Assembly (NCBI GenBank): GCA_964582715.1
Contig: CAZOSM010000004.1
Location: 1 to 64,000 of the forward strand
DNA: 64,000 bases
Origin: MFZZ01 sp964582715
GTDB lineage: Bacteria; Patescibacteriota; Microgenomatia; UBA1406; GWC2-37-13
Direction: 5' to 3'
Part shown: positions 35,680 through 44,937 of the stretch, piece by piece
Numbering within the stretch: the stretch's first letter is position 1
Layout: every line of letters starts with the position of its first letter
The notes under the pieces: generated by a model
Databases searched by the model: none
What the model was told of the DNA's origin: nothing
The model's input: only the letters and a program-made list of their open reading frames with translations
Position numbers and translations under genes: made by a program

Positions 35680-37511
35680 AGCCCTGCTATTTTACGTTCT
35701 GCTACTTTACGTGCCGATTCTGTAAGATATTTTTTTCTGAGTCTTAAACTTTTTGGCGTTACTTCTAAAAGTTCATCATCACCAATAATATCTAAGTATT
35801 GTTCTAAACTAAGCTCGGTAGGCGGCTCAAGAGCTACTTTTACACCTTCACCAGAAGATCTATTATTCGTTAATTTTTTAGCTTTACATACATTTACCGG
35901 GATATCTCGTTCTTGTGAGCTAATACCAACAACCATTCCTTCATAAATATCAATACCTGGTCCATAAAAGAGCGTACCTCGAATTTGTGCATTTGCCAAA
36001 CCATATGAAAGAGTTTGACCACTTTGGGTTGCAACAAGAGCACCATTTCTGATGCCTTCCATTGCAGTTCCTTCTGGTTCATATCCAAGAAGATATGTGT
36101 TAAGTACAGCTGTCCCTCTTGTATTGGTAAGGAGGATACTTCTGATACCAATAAGGTTTCGACTGGAGATTTTATATACAAGACGCATCCCAGTTTCTCC
36201 AACGGAATGCATATTAATAAGCTTACCTTTTCGTTTCCCAAGTTCATCTGTGATAGCACCCATGTAGTCTTTATGAACATCAATAGTGAGTTCTTCGTAT
36301 GGCTCACATGTCTGTCCATCTATTTTTTTATAAATAACCTGTGGTTTGGAAACTTCCATCTCAAATCCTTCACGGCGCATTGTTTCAATAAGCATGGCTA
36401 AATGTAGTTCTCCACGTCCACTTACTATAAAAGAAGTTGTCTCAACATCATCTTCAACACGAAGTCCTAAATCTGTCTCAATTTCTTTATATAAACGTGC
36501 TCTGATCTGGCGAGACGTGACAAATTCTCCTTCACGACCGGCAAAAGGACTTGTGTTTGGGCCAATCTTAATTTTGATAGTTGGCTCTTCTACTTCAATT
36601 GGTGGAAGATGTTCGGGCTTTTCGGGATTGGTTACAGTCTGACCAATAGTGAGCTCAGGTATACCAGCAAGTGCTGCAATATCTCCTGCTACTATTTGAT
36701 CAACTTCTACCTTTTGTAAGCCTAAGCTAGTAAATAATTTGGTGGCTGTATACGTACCAATTACTTTTCCCTGATCAACTAGAGCAATACGGTCTCCTTT
36801 GTTGAGAACACCACGTGACACTTTACCAATACACAAGCGACCAACATAAGGGTCCTGATCTAGAGTTGAGATGAGCATCTGAAATGGCTGATCTTCTCCT
36901 ACGTTACTATTTGGAATTTCATTTACGATTGTGTCCAAGAGAGGAGAGAGATCTCCCGTAAGTTCTGAAGAATAATGTTCTGGAAGCTCTGTAAATACTT
37001 TTCCATCTCGACCAACTCCAAAAAGGGTTGTAAAATTGAGTGCTGCTTCATCTTCTGCCAATTCTAAAAAGAGGTTTTCAACTTCTCTCTGGATCTCAAC
37101 TGGTCGAGCATCTTTTTTATCTATTTTATTTATGAACAGAATGATCTTGAGTTTTGCTTCCAATGCTTTCTTAAGTACAAAACGTGTTTGGGGTAAAGGT
37201 CCTTCTGCGGCGTCCACAAGCAAAATTGCACCGCTTGCCATATTAAGGACCCGTTCTACTTCTGAACCAAAATCTGCGTGGCCCGGAGTATCTATAATAT
37301 TAATTTTATCGTCTTTGTAATGGATAGCGGTATTTTTTGCCAAAATAGTGATACCCTTTTCGCGTTCAAGGTCATTTGAATCCATAAGAAGCTCTTGCTG
37401 CATTTCTCTCTGATTGTCACGGAAAATATGCGCCTGCTTAAGCATTGCATCGACTAAAGTAGTTTTACCATGGTCAACGTGGGCGATAATAGCAATATTT
37501 CGAATATTCAT
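35676..37511 (-). CDS. typA: Ribosome-associated GTPase TypA/BipA
   Basis: 611 aa, full length. The GTPase core has AHVDHGKTTLVDAML, the switch I RGITILAKNT, DTPGHADFG, and NKIDKKDA. After it come the beta-barrel domain, the two EF-G-like domains and the BipA-specific C-terminus (TELSLEQYLDIIGDDELLEVTP, LRLRKKYLTESAR). BipA helps 50S subunit assembly, notably in cold or stress. It is monocistronic with a long upstream region shared with the divergent FTR1 gene. Confidence 0.97.
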   Translation of the reverse strand: MNIRNIAIIAHVDHGKTTLVDAMLKQAHIFRDNQREMQQELLMDSNDLEREKGITILAKNTAIHYKDDKINIIDTPGHADFGSEVERVLNMASGAILLVDAAEGPLPQTRFVLKKALEAKLKIILFINKIDKKDARPVEIQREVENLFLELAEDEAALNFTTLFGVGRDGKVFTELPEHYSSELTGDLSPLLDTIVNEIPNSNVGEDQPFQMLISTLDQDPYVGRLCIGKVSRGVLNKGDRIALVDQGKVIGTYTATKLFTSLGLQKVEVDQIVAGDIAALAGIPELTIGQTVTNPEKPEHLPPIEVEEPTIKIKIGPNTSPFAGREGEFVTSRQIRARLYKEIETDLGLRVEDDVETTSFIVSGRGELHLAMLIETMRREGFEMEVSKPQVIYKKIDGQTCEPYEELTIDVHKDYMGAITDELGKRKGKLINMHSVGETGMRLVYKISSRNLIGIRSILLTNTRGTAVLNTYLLGYEPEGTAMEGIRNGALVATQSGQTLSYGLANAQIRGTLFYGPGIDIYEGMVVGISSQERDIPVNVCKAKKLTNNRSSGEGVKVALEPPTELSLEQYLDIIGDDELLEVTPKSLRLRKKYLTESARKVAERKIAGL

Positions 37512-37585
37512 AAAGTTAATAATTTTATTTCGGAAAGATATAGTATATCAGAAACAGCTTAAAAAAGCTTTCTATTATATGTAAG

Positions 37586-37615
37586 TTGACAGATAGAAAT
37601 ATAACTGGTTATAAT
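37586..37615 (+). promoter_or_regulatory. Sigma70-type promoter upstream of the FTR1 gene
   Basis: TTGACA (37586-37591) and TATAAT (37610-37615) with an 18-base spacer, a near-consensus promoter. Transcription would begin near 37622 and give a 5' leader of about 165 bases that contains the structured element, unlike the leaderless genes around it. Confidence 0.75.
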
Positions 37616-37643
37616 CGAGTAACCATTAACAAATTACTATTTG

Positions 37644-37699
37644 TGCAATGTTTTTTCTCTAAAGGGAGCGAAAGTTACTGAGGCAATCTCCCATCCTCA
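37644..37699 (+). ncRNA. Structured 5' leader, copy A (riboswitch-like)
   Basis: TGCAATG (37644-37650), a T-run and CTAAAGGGAG open the element. Arm 1 GGGAG (37664-37668) pairs with CTCCC (37688-37692); arm 2 TGAGG (37679-37683) pairs with CCTCA (37695-37699). Spacers are 10, 4 and 2 bases, against 8, 5 and 2 in copy B (33331-33447, other strand). It begins about 25 bases into the transcript and ends 87 bases before the FTR1 start codon. No classical terminator follows, so control of translation is possible. It does not match a riboswitch class that I know. Confidence 0.6.
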
Positions 37700-37786
37700 C
37701 AAAATTTCAATACATTTTACCTCCATTAGACTCCTGACTTCTTTCATTGTATTTGGATTTTCTATTATTAATTTATTCTATATCTT

Positions 37787-38605
37787 ATGTTACCTGCATT
37801 CTTAATCACCTTGCGTGAGGTTATTGAGGCAACATTAATTGTTGCTACTATTCTGGGGATACTAGTTAAACTAAACCAGAAAAAAGGAATACGTACCGTG
37901 TGGTATGCTACTGGAGCAGCTATAGTGGTGAGTGTTTTCTTACTTGCACTCGGTAGTATTGTTGGTGTAAAAGTCCAGGAAGTGTATACAGGAGCAACAG
38001 AAGAGATCATTGAAGGAATTCTCATGATCATATCGGCAGTATTTATTACCTGGGCAGTATTCTTCTTACATAATTATTTTGCAAGTTATAAAACCAAGTT
38101 ACTCCAAAAGATTAAAGATCAGGTAGAAAAAGAAGAACAAAAAGGCCTATTTGTGCTGGTCTTTACTGCAGTATTTAGAGAAGGAATAGAAATTGTCTTG
38201 TTCTTATCTACCATCTATCTATCTTCAGATCCACGAAGTATCTTTACCGGATTTGTGGGTGGTGTAGCGGGTGGGTTACTCATTTCTGCACTTTTATTTA
38301 CTGCAACATTCCGAATGCCTATTTATTATGCTTTTAAGACCACAAGTATTCTGCTTATCCTGTTTGCAGCTGGACTTTTGGCAAGAGGGGTACATGAGTT
38401 TGCAGAAGTTGGTCTTATTCCAGAATTACAGTCCTTTACGTTTGGTTTCCTGCCAGCAAAATCAACAGTTGCAGCAGATATGATTAAGGCCATATTTGGT
38501 ATCACTCAAACAATGGATATTACTCAACTCATTTTATATGTTGGTTACATAAGTATCATGGTCTGGTGGCTTTTCTTAAGGAAGAAGATGGATATCGTTA
38601 AATAA
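37787..38605 (+). CDS. FTR1/EfeU-family iron permease
   Basis: 272 aa with seven hydrophobic helices. Both iron-binding REXXE motifs are present: LREVIEA near residue 10 and FREGIEI near 128. This is the oxidase-dependent iron permease fold; no EfeO or EfeB partner gene is beside it. A structured RNA leader precedes it. MsrA is encoded on the opposite strand, one base from its stop. Confidence 0.92.
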   Translation: MLPAFLITLREVIEATLIVATILGILVKLNQKKGIRTVWYATGAAIVVSVFLLALGSIVGVKVQEVYTGATEEIIEGILMIISAVFITWAVFFLHNYFASYKTKLLQKIKDQVEKEEQKGLFVLVFTAVFREGIEIVLFLSTIYLSSDPRSIFTGFVGGVAGGLLISALLFTATFRMPIYYAFKTTSILLILFAAGLLARGVHEFAEVGLIPELQSFTFGFLPAKSTVAADMIKAIFGITQTMDITQLILYVGYISIMVWWLFLRKKMDIVK

Positions 38606-38606
38606 T

Positions 38607-39146
38607 TTATTTTTTAATGAGTTCCTTATATCGATCCTGGAATTTAGATACTTTGGGAGCAATCACTAGCTGGCAGTATGGTTGAAAGGAATTCTTTTGA
38701 TAGTAGTCCTGATGATATGGTTCTGCTTCATAAAAAGTTTCAAGAGGGACAATCTCAGTGACAATTGAGTTGTCATACTCAGGCTGAAGCTTTTCTTTCA
38801 TACCTTCTGCCTCTTTTTTTTGTTTCTCTGAGTTATAAAGAATTATTGATCGATACTGCGTGCCCACATCAGCACCTTGCCTGTTGAGTGTAGTAGGATT
38901 ATGCGTATGGAAAAATACGTCAAGTAGTTGATTATACGTAATTTCCTTCGGATTAAAAGTAATCTGGAGTACTTCTGCATGTCCGGTATCACCTTCAGAG
39001 ACATCGTAGTATGAAGGATTTTTGGTATGGCCTCCTGCATATCCAGATTGTACTGAGCTTACTCCTTTAAGCCGGGCAAAAATAGCTTCGGTGCACCAGA
39101 AACATCCATTTCCAAAAACGGCAATTTCATTCTGGTCTTTTGACAT
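38607..39146 (-). CDS. msrA: Peptide methionine sulfoxide reductase MsrA
   Basis: 179 aa with the catalytic GCFWCTEAIF, the GYAGGHTKNPSYYDVSEGDTGHAEVLQI stretch and the FFHTHNPTTLNRQGADVGTQYRSIIL core. The attacking cysteine and the Glu and Tyr residues are present. It repairs methionine-S-sulfoxide in proteins. TATAAT lies 5 bases before the ATG on the minus strand. No MsrB domain is fused. Confidence 0.96.
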   Translation of the reverse strand: MSKDQNEIAVFGNGCFWCTEAIFARLKGVSSVQSGYAGGHTKNPSYYDVSEGDTGHAEVLQITFNPKEITYNQLLDVFFHTHNPTTLNRQGADVGTQYRSIILYNSEKQKKEAEGMKEKLQPEYDNSIVTEIVPLETFYEAEPYHQDYYQKNSFQPYCQLVIAPKVSKFQDRYKELIKK

Positions 39147-39203
39147 AGCTCATTATAGTACACAAATTGCATCAGGGCAGTGATCGTAGTATACTCTTGT
39201 CAT

Positions 39204-39707
39204 ATGAACACAAGACTTATAATAGGTGCACTTATTGTAATCATTGGTATCAGTATTCTCCTTGACTTAAATTTATTCGAATTTTTAATACCGCTCCTTA
39301 TTATCTGGATTGGTGTGCAGATTATAATGGGGAAAGATGGCACTAGTAATTCCTCCAAACTAACTGAAGCACAAGAAGATAGTATTAAAAGAGTCCTTGT
39401 TTTTTCTGGCCTGAATCAGGCTGTACAAAGTGATAACTTCAAAGGTGGAGAAATAGTAGCTGTGTTTGGTAGTGTAGAGCTTGATTTATCACAAGTGAAA
39501 ACAAAAGAGAAAAATCTCAAGCTTGAGCTTGTTTCCGTATTTGGTAGCGTAGAAATCAAAGTGCCAGAAAACTGGACCGTGAACTCCGAAGGCGTTGGAA
39601 TTCTGGGGAGCTTTGATAATAAAGCGAATGGTGGACAAACCAAGAAAACAGTTACTGCAGATATTAAAGGAATATCTGTACTTGGGAGTGTTGAAGTGAG
39701 AAATTAA
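39204..39707 (+). CDS. LiaF-like membrane protein (LiaF-TM plus C-terminal beta domain)
   Basis: 167 aa from the methionine of MNTRLIIGALI, which follows TATACT (39190-39195) by 8 bases. Two transmembrane helices (RLIIGALIVIIGISILLDL, FLIPLLIIWIGVQIIMG) are followed by a beta-helix-like cytoplasmic domain with repeated VFGSVELDLS and VFGSVEIKVP units, as in LiaF/DUF2154 proteins and cell-envelope stress sensors. No LiaRS pair is adjacent. Confidence 0.8.
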   Translation: MNTRLIIGALIVIIGISILLDLNLFEFLIPLLIIWIGVQIIMGKDGTSNSSKLTEAQEDSIKRVLVFSGLNQAVQSDNFKGGEIVAVFGSVELDLSQVKTKEKNLKLELVSVFGSVEIKVPENWTVNSEGVGILGSFDNKANGGQTKKTVTADIKGISVLGSVEVRN

Positions 39708-39718
39708 TATACATTTAT

Positions 39719-40297
39719 ATGTCAGAAGGCGGTGGAGATATTCCAAAACCACAAGATATGAATCCGGGTCAGGCTTTTAATATCCCTCAGGAAACTCCTG
39801 CCCAAGATGTTGATCAAAATCCTGGTCAATTTTTAAAAGAACACGCCGAAAGGCCTTTAGAAGATTATTCACTTTGGTTTGGAGATGTCATTACGTTCGG
39901 TGAAAAAACTGATCCCAACCCAAAGCGCTCTGTTATTGTGGATGTAAAGGACCCTAACGATTTAGATTTTACTGTACTTCATATTAGTAAAAAGGAAGAC
40001 GGAAAAGATATGGTAACGGTGGGAGCAACTTCTACTCAAGGAGTCGAACAACAATTTTATGTATTAGATAAATGGTCAATTGACAAGATTAAGGATTCAG
40101 TAAGAGCAAATTTTGAGCATGAACGTAATCTTGCGAAAAGTAATTCAAATCTTTCAGAAATAGATTTAGAAAAAAGAATGAAATTACTGACACTCATGGA
40201 AGATAGAGAATTGAAACGGGTAGATACTTGGGCTTTGAAACAATCCAGACAGGTAACTCAGGATGATATCCGAGAGGGAAAAAGGAAAAAAGTTTAA
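39719..40297 (+). CDS. Hypothetical protein, 192 aa
   Basis: A soluble polar protein beginning MSEGGGDIPKPQDMNPGQAF, with a proline-rich disordered start, a beta-like middle (SVIVDVKDPNDLDFTVLHIS) and a charged helical C-terminus (LEKRMKLLTLMEDRELKRVD). It lies 11 bases downstream of the LiaF-like gene, so it is probably in the same operon, and overlaps the convergent ZIP gene by 4 bases. I do not recognise a family. Confidence 0.65.
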   Translation: MSEGGGDIPKPQDMNPGQAFNIPQETPAQDVDQNPGQFLKEHAERPLEDYSLWFGDVITFGEKTDPNPKRSVIVDVKDPNDLDFTVLHISKKEDGKDMVTVGATSTQGVEQQFYVLDKWSIDKIKDSVRANFEHERNLAKSNSNLSEIDLEKRMKLLTLMEDRELKRVDTWALKQSRQVTQDDIREGKRKKV

Positions 40298-41100
40298 TAT
40301 AATTCTTCTATATGCATATCTTCTTCCATCTCATCTAGATGACTTTCTCCATGACCATGCACAAACGTTTGAGAGATTAAAACAATGAGAAGTACTCCGG
40401 CAAGGAATGGTACTACTTGCTTCAGAATTCCTCCTTCCTTATATTCTTCGTGCAGTGAAGGAATAAGATCAGCGCTTGCAACATAGATAAAGATACCAGC
40501 TGTTATGCCAAGAGCATATGGAAGTATTCCTTCAAATGAATTAACAAAATAAAATCCAACAATTCCTCCTAAAATAGCAGTTAATGCTGAAAAGAAATTA
40601 AAGCGTAGTGCCTTTTTTGTAGATAATCCGGAATGACGCAGTATAGAAAAGTCTGCAATTTCTTGTGGAATTTCGTGAGCTGCTATTGCTAATGTGGTTG
40701 CCCATCCCATAGCTGGAGAAGCTACAAATGTTGCTGCAATAGCCAAGCCATCAATAAAGTTATGGACAGTATCTCCGATAATCACTAAAAAAGCAGAAGG
40801 ATGAATATTATGCATATCATCATGATGGTGATGATGCCAAACAAAGAATCGCTCTAAAAAGAAAGAGAGAATCATTCCAATAAGAGTCATTAATAAAACA
40901 GTATATGTTTCACCATGTTCAAGAGCTTCGTGAAGGATATTTATAAATGCAGATGCAAGCAGTGTCCCAGCGGCAAAGCTTACAATTACCCCTGTCATTC
41001 CTTTAGACTTTAATTGTTGTGATGCTAAAGTAACTACTCCCGAAAGAGAAGTTAAGCTAATGAGTGTATTCGCTACAATAATTGAGATAAGTGGTGACAT
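40294..41100 (-). CDS. ZIP-family metal transporter
   Basis: 268 aa from MSPLISII, where TATACT lies 7 bases upstream on the minus strand; the longer frame lacks family support. Eight helices with a histidine-rich cytoplasmic loop (HHHHHDDMHN) and the transport-site motifs HNFIDGLAIA and HEIPQEIADF. It probably imports zinc or another divalent metal. Confidence 0.92.
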   Translation of the reverse strand: MSPLISIIVANTLISLTSLSGVVTLASQQLKSKGMTGVIVSFAAGTLLASAFINILHEALEHGETYTVLLMTLIGMILSFFLERFFVWHHHHHDDMHNIHPSAFLVIIGDTVHNFIDGLAIAATFVASPAMGWATTLAIAAHEIPQEIADFSILRHSGLSTKKALRFNFFSALTAILGGIVGFYFVNSFEGILPYALGITAGIFIYVASADLIPSLHEEYKEGGILKQVVPFLAGVLLIVLISQTFVHGHGESHLDEMEEDMHIEELY

Positions 41101-41138
41101 GAAATGAAGTATAATGCAACCGGTTTGCATCTGCAATA

Positions 41139-41774
41139 CTATTTTATTTTTATTGCTTGATCTATAGAAAATGTCCCGACAGCTGTTCGGGTAAGTCCAC
41201 TTAAATATGCACCAGTCTTTAAAGCAGCGCCAATATCTCGTGCTAATGAGCGAATATACACACCAGATCCTACTTCTGTACGAATTGTAAGTTCTGGATA
41301 TGTATAAGAAACAATATCTATCGAATAGATTATCACCGGTTTGGGTTGTAGTTCAAATGGTATTCCTTTTCGTGCCAGTTTATATGCCGGTTGACCATTT
41401 ATCTTAACAGCAGAGTAGATGGGAGGAACTTGTTGTATATTCCCGACAAACTGTTTTAATACCGTCTGTACAGTCTCAAGATCTGGTTTAATGTCTGTAC
41501 TACCTTCGGTTATGGGGCCTTCAGCATCATCTGTAGGTGATGTTTTCCCGAGTGTAACTTGTGCCTCGTAAGTCTTTTTTACCCCATGCAAAATATCGTG
41601 TAGTTTTTTTGTGGCTTCTTTACCAATGCCAATAACAAGAACACCATCTGCCAATGGATCAAGCGTCCCACCATGTCCCATCTTTTCTTTTGGATACTTA
41701 CTCCTGAGTTTTCTGATAACATCGAAAGAGCTTATTCCTTTTGGTTTATAAACTGGAAATATTTTTCCGTTCAT
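41139..41774 (-). CDS. truB: tRNA pseudouridine(55) synthase TruB
   Basis: 211 aa from MNGKIFPVYKPKGISSFDVI; TACAAT precedes that ATG by 5 bases on the minus strand. Contains the catalytic GHGGTLDPLADGVLVIG, whose aspartate attacks the uracil, plus VPPIYSAVKINGQPAYKLAR and the VGSGVYIRSLARDIG segment. The C-terminal PUA-like end is short. It makes psi55 in the T-loop of tRNAs. A second TruB-type gene lies at 52383-53168. Confidence 0.93.
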   Translation of the reverse strand: MNGKIFPVYKPKGISSFDVIRKLRSKYPKEKMGHGGTLDPLADGVLVIGIGKEATKKLHDILHGVKKTYEAQVTLGKTSPTDDAEGPITEGSTDIKPDLETVQTVLKQFVGNIQQVPPIYSAVKINGQPAYKLARKGIPFELQPKPVIIYSIDIVSYTYPELTIRTEVGSGVYIRSLARDIGAALKTGAYLSGLTRTAVGTFSIDQAIKIK

Positions 41775-41831
41775 ATGATATTGTAATACATCTACATTTG
41801 AAGGAAAATTCCTGCTACAATATGAGACAGT

Positions 41832-43475
41832 ATGATGAATATTCAAGATGAAAATACAAGAATATTTATAAAAGCCTATCGGTCCTTCCTAACTGCAGAA
41901 GGTGAAATGTATATTGATCAAATAACCAAACTTTATAAAGATATGCATCCTTCTCTGCATACCAAAGCAGCAACAGAACAAGTAGATATTGAGGCATTTA
42001 TGTATTCATTTCTCCGGCTTCCTCCACTCATGCAAAATATACGTCGGGTGATTATGGCTCAAACTGATGATATTTTTCACAGAGAAGGATATAAAATTGA
42101 GTTCTGGAAAGAAGTAGAAGCATCCGCTCGCCGAAGGAAAATATATTATGATGGTCATGAAACACTTGCTGTCTTTATCAATTCAGTTACCGATTTAGAT
42201 GATATAGTCTGCCTTCTTACTGCTTTTCAGATTGAATGGAATAAAATGCATGAAAAACTGAAAAATGTGAATCTTAAGAAAGAAGATGAAATATTAAAAG
42301 CATTCCAAATTGATGAGGAAAATTGGGATCGTATTAAAAATATCTGGGATGATAGCTTAACATATTGGCTTGAACAGATAAAAGAACAACCAGCTTCTTT
42401 TGAGGCGGTTTTACTTCGCGGTTCGTATGTCGACTACAAAAAAGCAACACAACGGTGGTTTGAAAACATTGTTGAACAAACTCGTTATAAGGATCTTCGC
42501 ACCAGACCTTTATATTTTGTATCATCCAATACACATAGCTTGGTAAATAATATGACCGGTTGGGTGATTAAGCTGGAAAAAGAGCTCATTGACTATTTAA
42601 AAGAACAAAAAATGCAACGGTTTTTAGATTACTGGGATCGTATCGATCAAGGAGAGCATCCAGGATCCAGAGAAAATTTTCTCTGGTATATTCTTAAAAA
42701 GTATGAAGTAGATCATCCAGAAGTAAAAGAGAAAAGAATGGCATTCCAGCAAGAACACGGAATCGATTTTATAGAAGCAAAACACTATTTAGATATTGAT
42801 GCACAGGTGATATCTGTTGGAGAGCTGGCAAAAAGTAGCTTAGGAAAAAAACTCGGTATTGATTTATCTAAGATCAAAGAATCTGATGCCCTTATTTTGA
42901 ATATTGATTATCCACTTGGTGCTGGTGCCTATCAGGTACTATCTACTATCTTGCAAAACGCAAATTACATTAAGGGTATTTATATTTTAGGGAAAGCCTC
43001 TTTTCTTCATGCAAATTTAGGAGATGTGGCATTACCAAATAATGTATACGATGCCTATGGCGAAAATACGTATATCTTTTCGAATGCATTCGAAAAAACG
43101 TATTTTGAAGATTTTAAGGCTGGAAGTATATTGACAAACCAGAAGGTCGTTTCATCTAAAGGGACATTCCTTCATCCATTGGAAACAATTCAAAGATATT
43201 TTTTAAATGATTATACGATTATCGAGATGGAGGACGGTCCATATCTAAATGCTATTTTTGAGATGACACACTTTGGACGTTACCCTCAAAATCAAACAGT
43301 CAGTTTACTCAACACACCAGTAGACATCGGCATTATTCATTACGCGTCCGATACACCTTTTACTAAAGCTGTAACTCTTGGAACAAGAAATTTGGGATAT
43401 GAAGGTGTTGAAGCAACATACATGTCATCTCTTGCCATCTTGAAGCGAATTGTAGAAGTTGAGATGGAGTCATAA
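41832..43475 (+). CDS. Uncharacterised 547-aa protein with a nucleoside-phosphorylase-like C-terminal half
   Basis: Two parts are visible. Residues 1-320 are helical and charged, with no motif that I know. From about 330 the pattern becomes alpha/beta: ALILNIDYPLGAGAYQVLS, YIKGIYILGKASFLHANLGDVALPNNVYD and IIEMEDGPYLNAIFEM recall the phosphorylase/uridine-phosphorylase fold (GDV...P, MExG), though no phosphate- or base-binding residue set can be proved by eye. It is divergent from truB and upstream of zwf with a 24-base gap, so it may belong to the sugar-phosphate operon. Function unknown. Confidence 0.6.
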   Translation: MMNIQDENTRIFIKAYRSFLTAEGEMYIDQITKLYKDMHPSLHTKAATEQVDIEAFMYSFLRLPPLMQNIRRVIMAQTDDIFHREGYKIEFWKEVEASARRRKIYYDGHETLAVFINSVTDLDDIVCLLTAFQIEWNKMHEKLKNVNLKKEDEILKAFQIDEENWDRIKNIWDDSLTYWLEQIKEQPASFEAVLLRGSYVDYKKATQRWFENIVEQTRYKDLRTRPLYFVSSNTHSLVNNMTGWVIKLEKELIDYLKEQKMQRFLDYWDRIDQGEHPGSRENFLWYILKKYEVDHPEVKEKRMAFQQEHGIDFIEAKHYLDIDAQVISVGELAKSSLGKKLGIDLSKIKESDALILNIDYPLGAGAYQVLSTILQNANYIKGIYILGKASFLHANLGDVALPNNVYDAYGENTYIFSNAFEKTYFEDFKAGSILTNQKVVSSKGTFLHPLETIQRYFLNDYTIIEMEDGPYLNAIFEMTHFGRYPQNQTVSLLNTPVDIGIIHYASDTPFTKAVTLGTRNLGYEGVEATYMSSLAILKRIVEVEMES

Positions 43476-43499
43476 ATTATTTCTGTATAATAAAGGCGT

Positions 43500-44930
43500 A
43501 TGCCAGACATAACTACTTCACCTAAATTTACACTACCAACCATTATAGTCATCTTTGGTATAACGGGCGATTTAGTCCGTAAAAAAATTCTTAAAGCACT
43601 CTATCATTTATACCTAAAAAAAGCACTACCGCAACGATTTAGAGTGTATGGTTTTTCAAGACGTGAGTATTCTGATGAGGATTTGCGAGCGTATCTTCTG
43701 AACATCATGGAGAAAGGTAATTATCCTCATAAGGAACAATATAATAAGTTCCTTTCAGAGTTTTTTTATGTCCAGGGAGACTTTTATAATGGTGAAGCTT
43801 ATCAGAAATTAGCAACTACATTGGGCCAGATAGAAGGCCAATGGAATGTCTGTTCAAATAAGTTGTTTTATTTAGCGGTGCCTCCTGCTGCATATGAACA
43901 AATATTCTCTAATCTTCATTCTACAGGTTTAACTATCCCCTGCAGTCCAGAAGAAGGCTGGACACGAGTTATTCTCGAGAAACCTTTCGGTACAGATTTA
44001 AAAACAGCAAAACAGCTTGATATGCAACTAGGGAAACTCTTTAAAGAAGAACAGATTTATCGAGTAGACCATTACTTAGCCAAAGAAACAGTACGTAACA
44101 TTATCGCGTTCCGCTTTAGTAATGTGTTTTTAGAACCTGCATGGAACAATAATTATATTGAGAAAATAGAAGTAAAACTGTATGAAAAAGGTACTGTGGC
44201 AACAAGAGGAGATTTTTACGATAAAGTTGGGGCGCTGCGTGATGTTGGACAGAATCATTTATTGCAGCTTCTTGCCCTGTTTATTATGGATGAGCCAGCT
44301 AAATTTAAGCCAGAAACTATCAAAAAAGAACGTGCCGATGCACTTTCATCATTAAAAATATTATCTTCAGAAGAAGTAAAAAAGAATACGGTTCGTGGGC
44401 AGTATGAAGGATATACAGCAGAACGTGGTGTAGAAGCACAATCTCAGACAGAAACCTATTTTAAGATTAAAGCCTACTCGGATAAACCTGATTTTCGTGG
44501 TGTGCCTTTGTATATAGAGAGTGGTAAAGCCATGAAACAGAATTTAACAGAGGTTTTTGTTACGTTTAAGCCCTCCACTTCACCATTTATTAAGGAAAAG
44601 ATAGCACCTCATAATGTCCTACATTATCAGATTATCCCAGAAGAAAAAATTAGTATGAATTTTTTGGCTAAAATGCCAGGATTTGAGTTTGTTGTACAAG
44701 AGCACGAGCTAGGGTTCCATTATCGACAGGCATACTCGGGAGATTTGTTTGTAGATGATTATGAAGCTCTCCTGTATGATATCGTAAGAGGAGATCAAAC
44801 TCTGTTTGTTTCTACTGAGGAAATTATCTCTCAGTGGCAATTTATTGAACCAATTGTAAACGAATGGGAAAAGGGGACTCCTCCGTTATTGAATTATCCA
44901 AAAAAAGCATATGAAGGACATGAACTCTAA
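43500..44930 (+). CDS. zwf: Glucose-6-phosphate 1-dehydrogenase
   Basis: 476 aa, full length. The N-terminal Rossmann motif reads FGITGDLVRKKILKALYHLY, and the substrate site RVDHYLAKETVRNIIAFRFSN carries the catalytic histidine region; further conserved blocks are ILEKPFGTDL and DVGQNHLLQLLALFIMD. It oxidises glucose 6-phosphate to 6-phosphogluconolactone with NADP or NAD. TATAAT (43486-43491) is 8 bases before the ATG. gnd follows; no lactonase gene is in the cluster. Confidence 0.96.
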   Translation: MPDITTSPKFTLPTIIVIFGITGDLVRKKILKALYHLYLKKALPQRFRVYGFSRREYSDEDLRAYLLNIMEKGNYPHKEQYNKFLSEFFYVQGDFYNGEAYQKLATTLGQIEGQWNVCSNKLFYLAVPPAAYEQIFSNLHSTGLTIPCSPEEGWTRVILEKPFGTDLKTAKQLDMQLGKLFKEEQIYRVDHYLAKETVRNIIAFRFSNVFLEPAWNNNYIEKIEVKLYEKGTVATRGDFYDKVGALRDVGQNHLLQLLALFIMDEPAKFKPETIKKERADALSSLKILSSEEVKKNTVRGQYEGYTAERGVEAQSQTETYFKIKAYSDKPDFRGVPLYIESGKAMKQNLTEVFVTFKPSTSPFIKEKIAPHNVLHYQIIPEEKISMNFLAKMPGFEFVVQEHELGFHYRQAYSGDLFVDDYEALLYDIVRGDQTLFVSTEEIISQWQFIEPIVNEWEKGTPPLLNYPKKAYEGHEL

Positions 44931-44937
44931 CACATTA

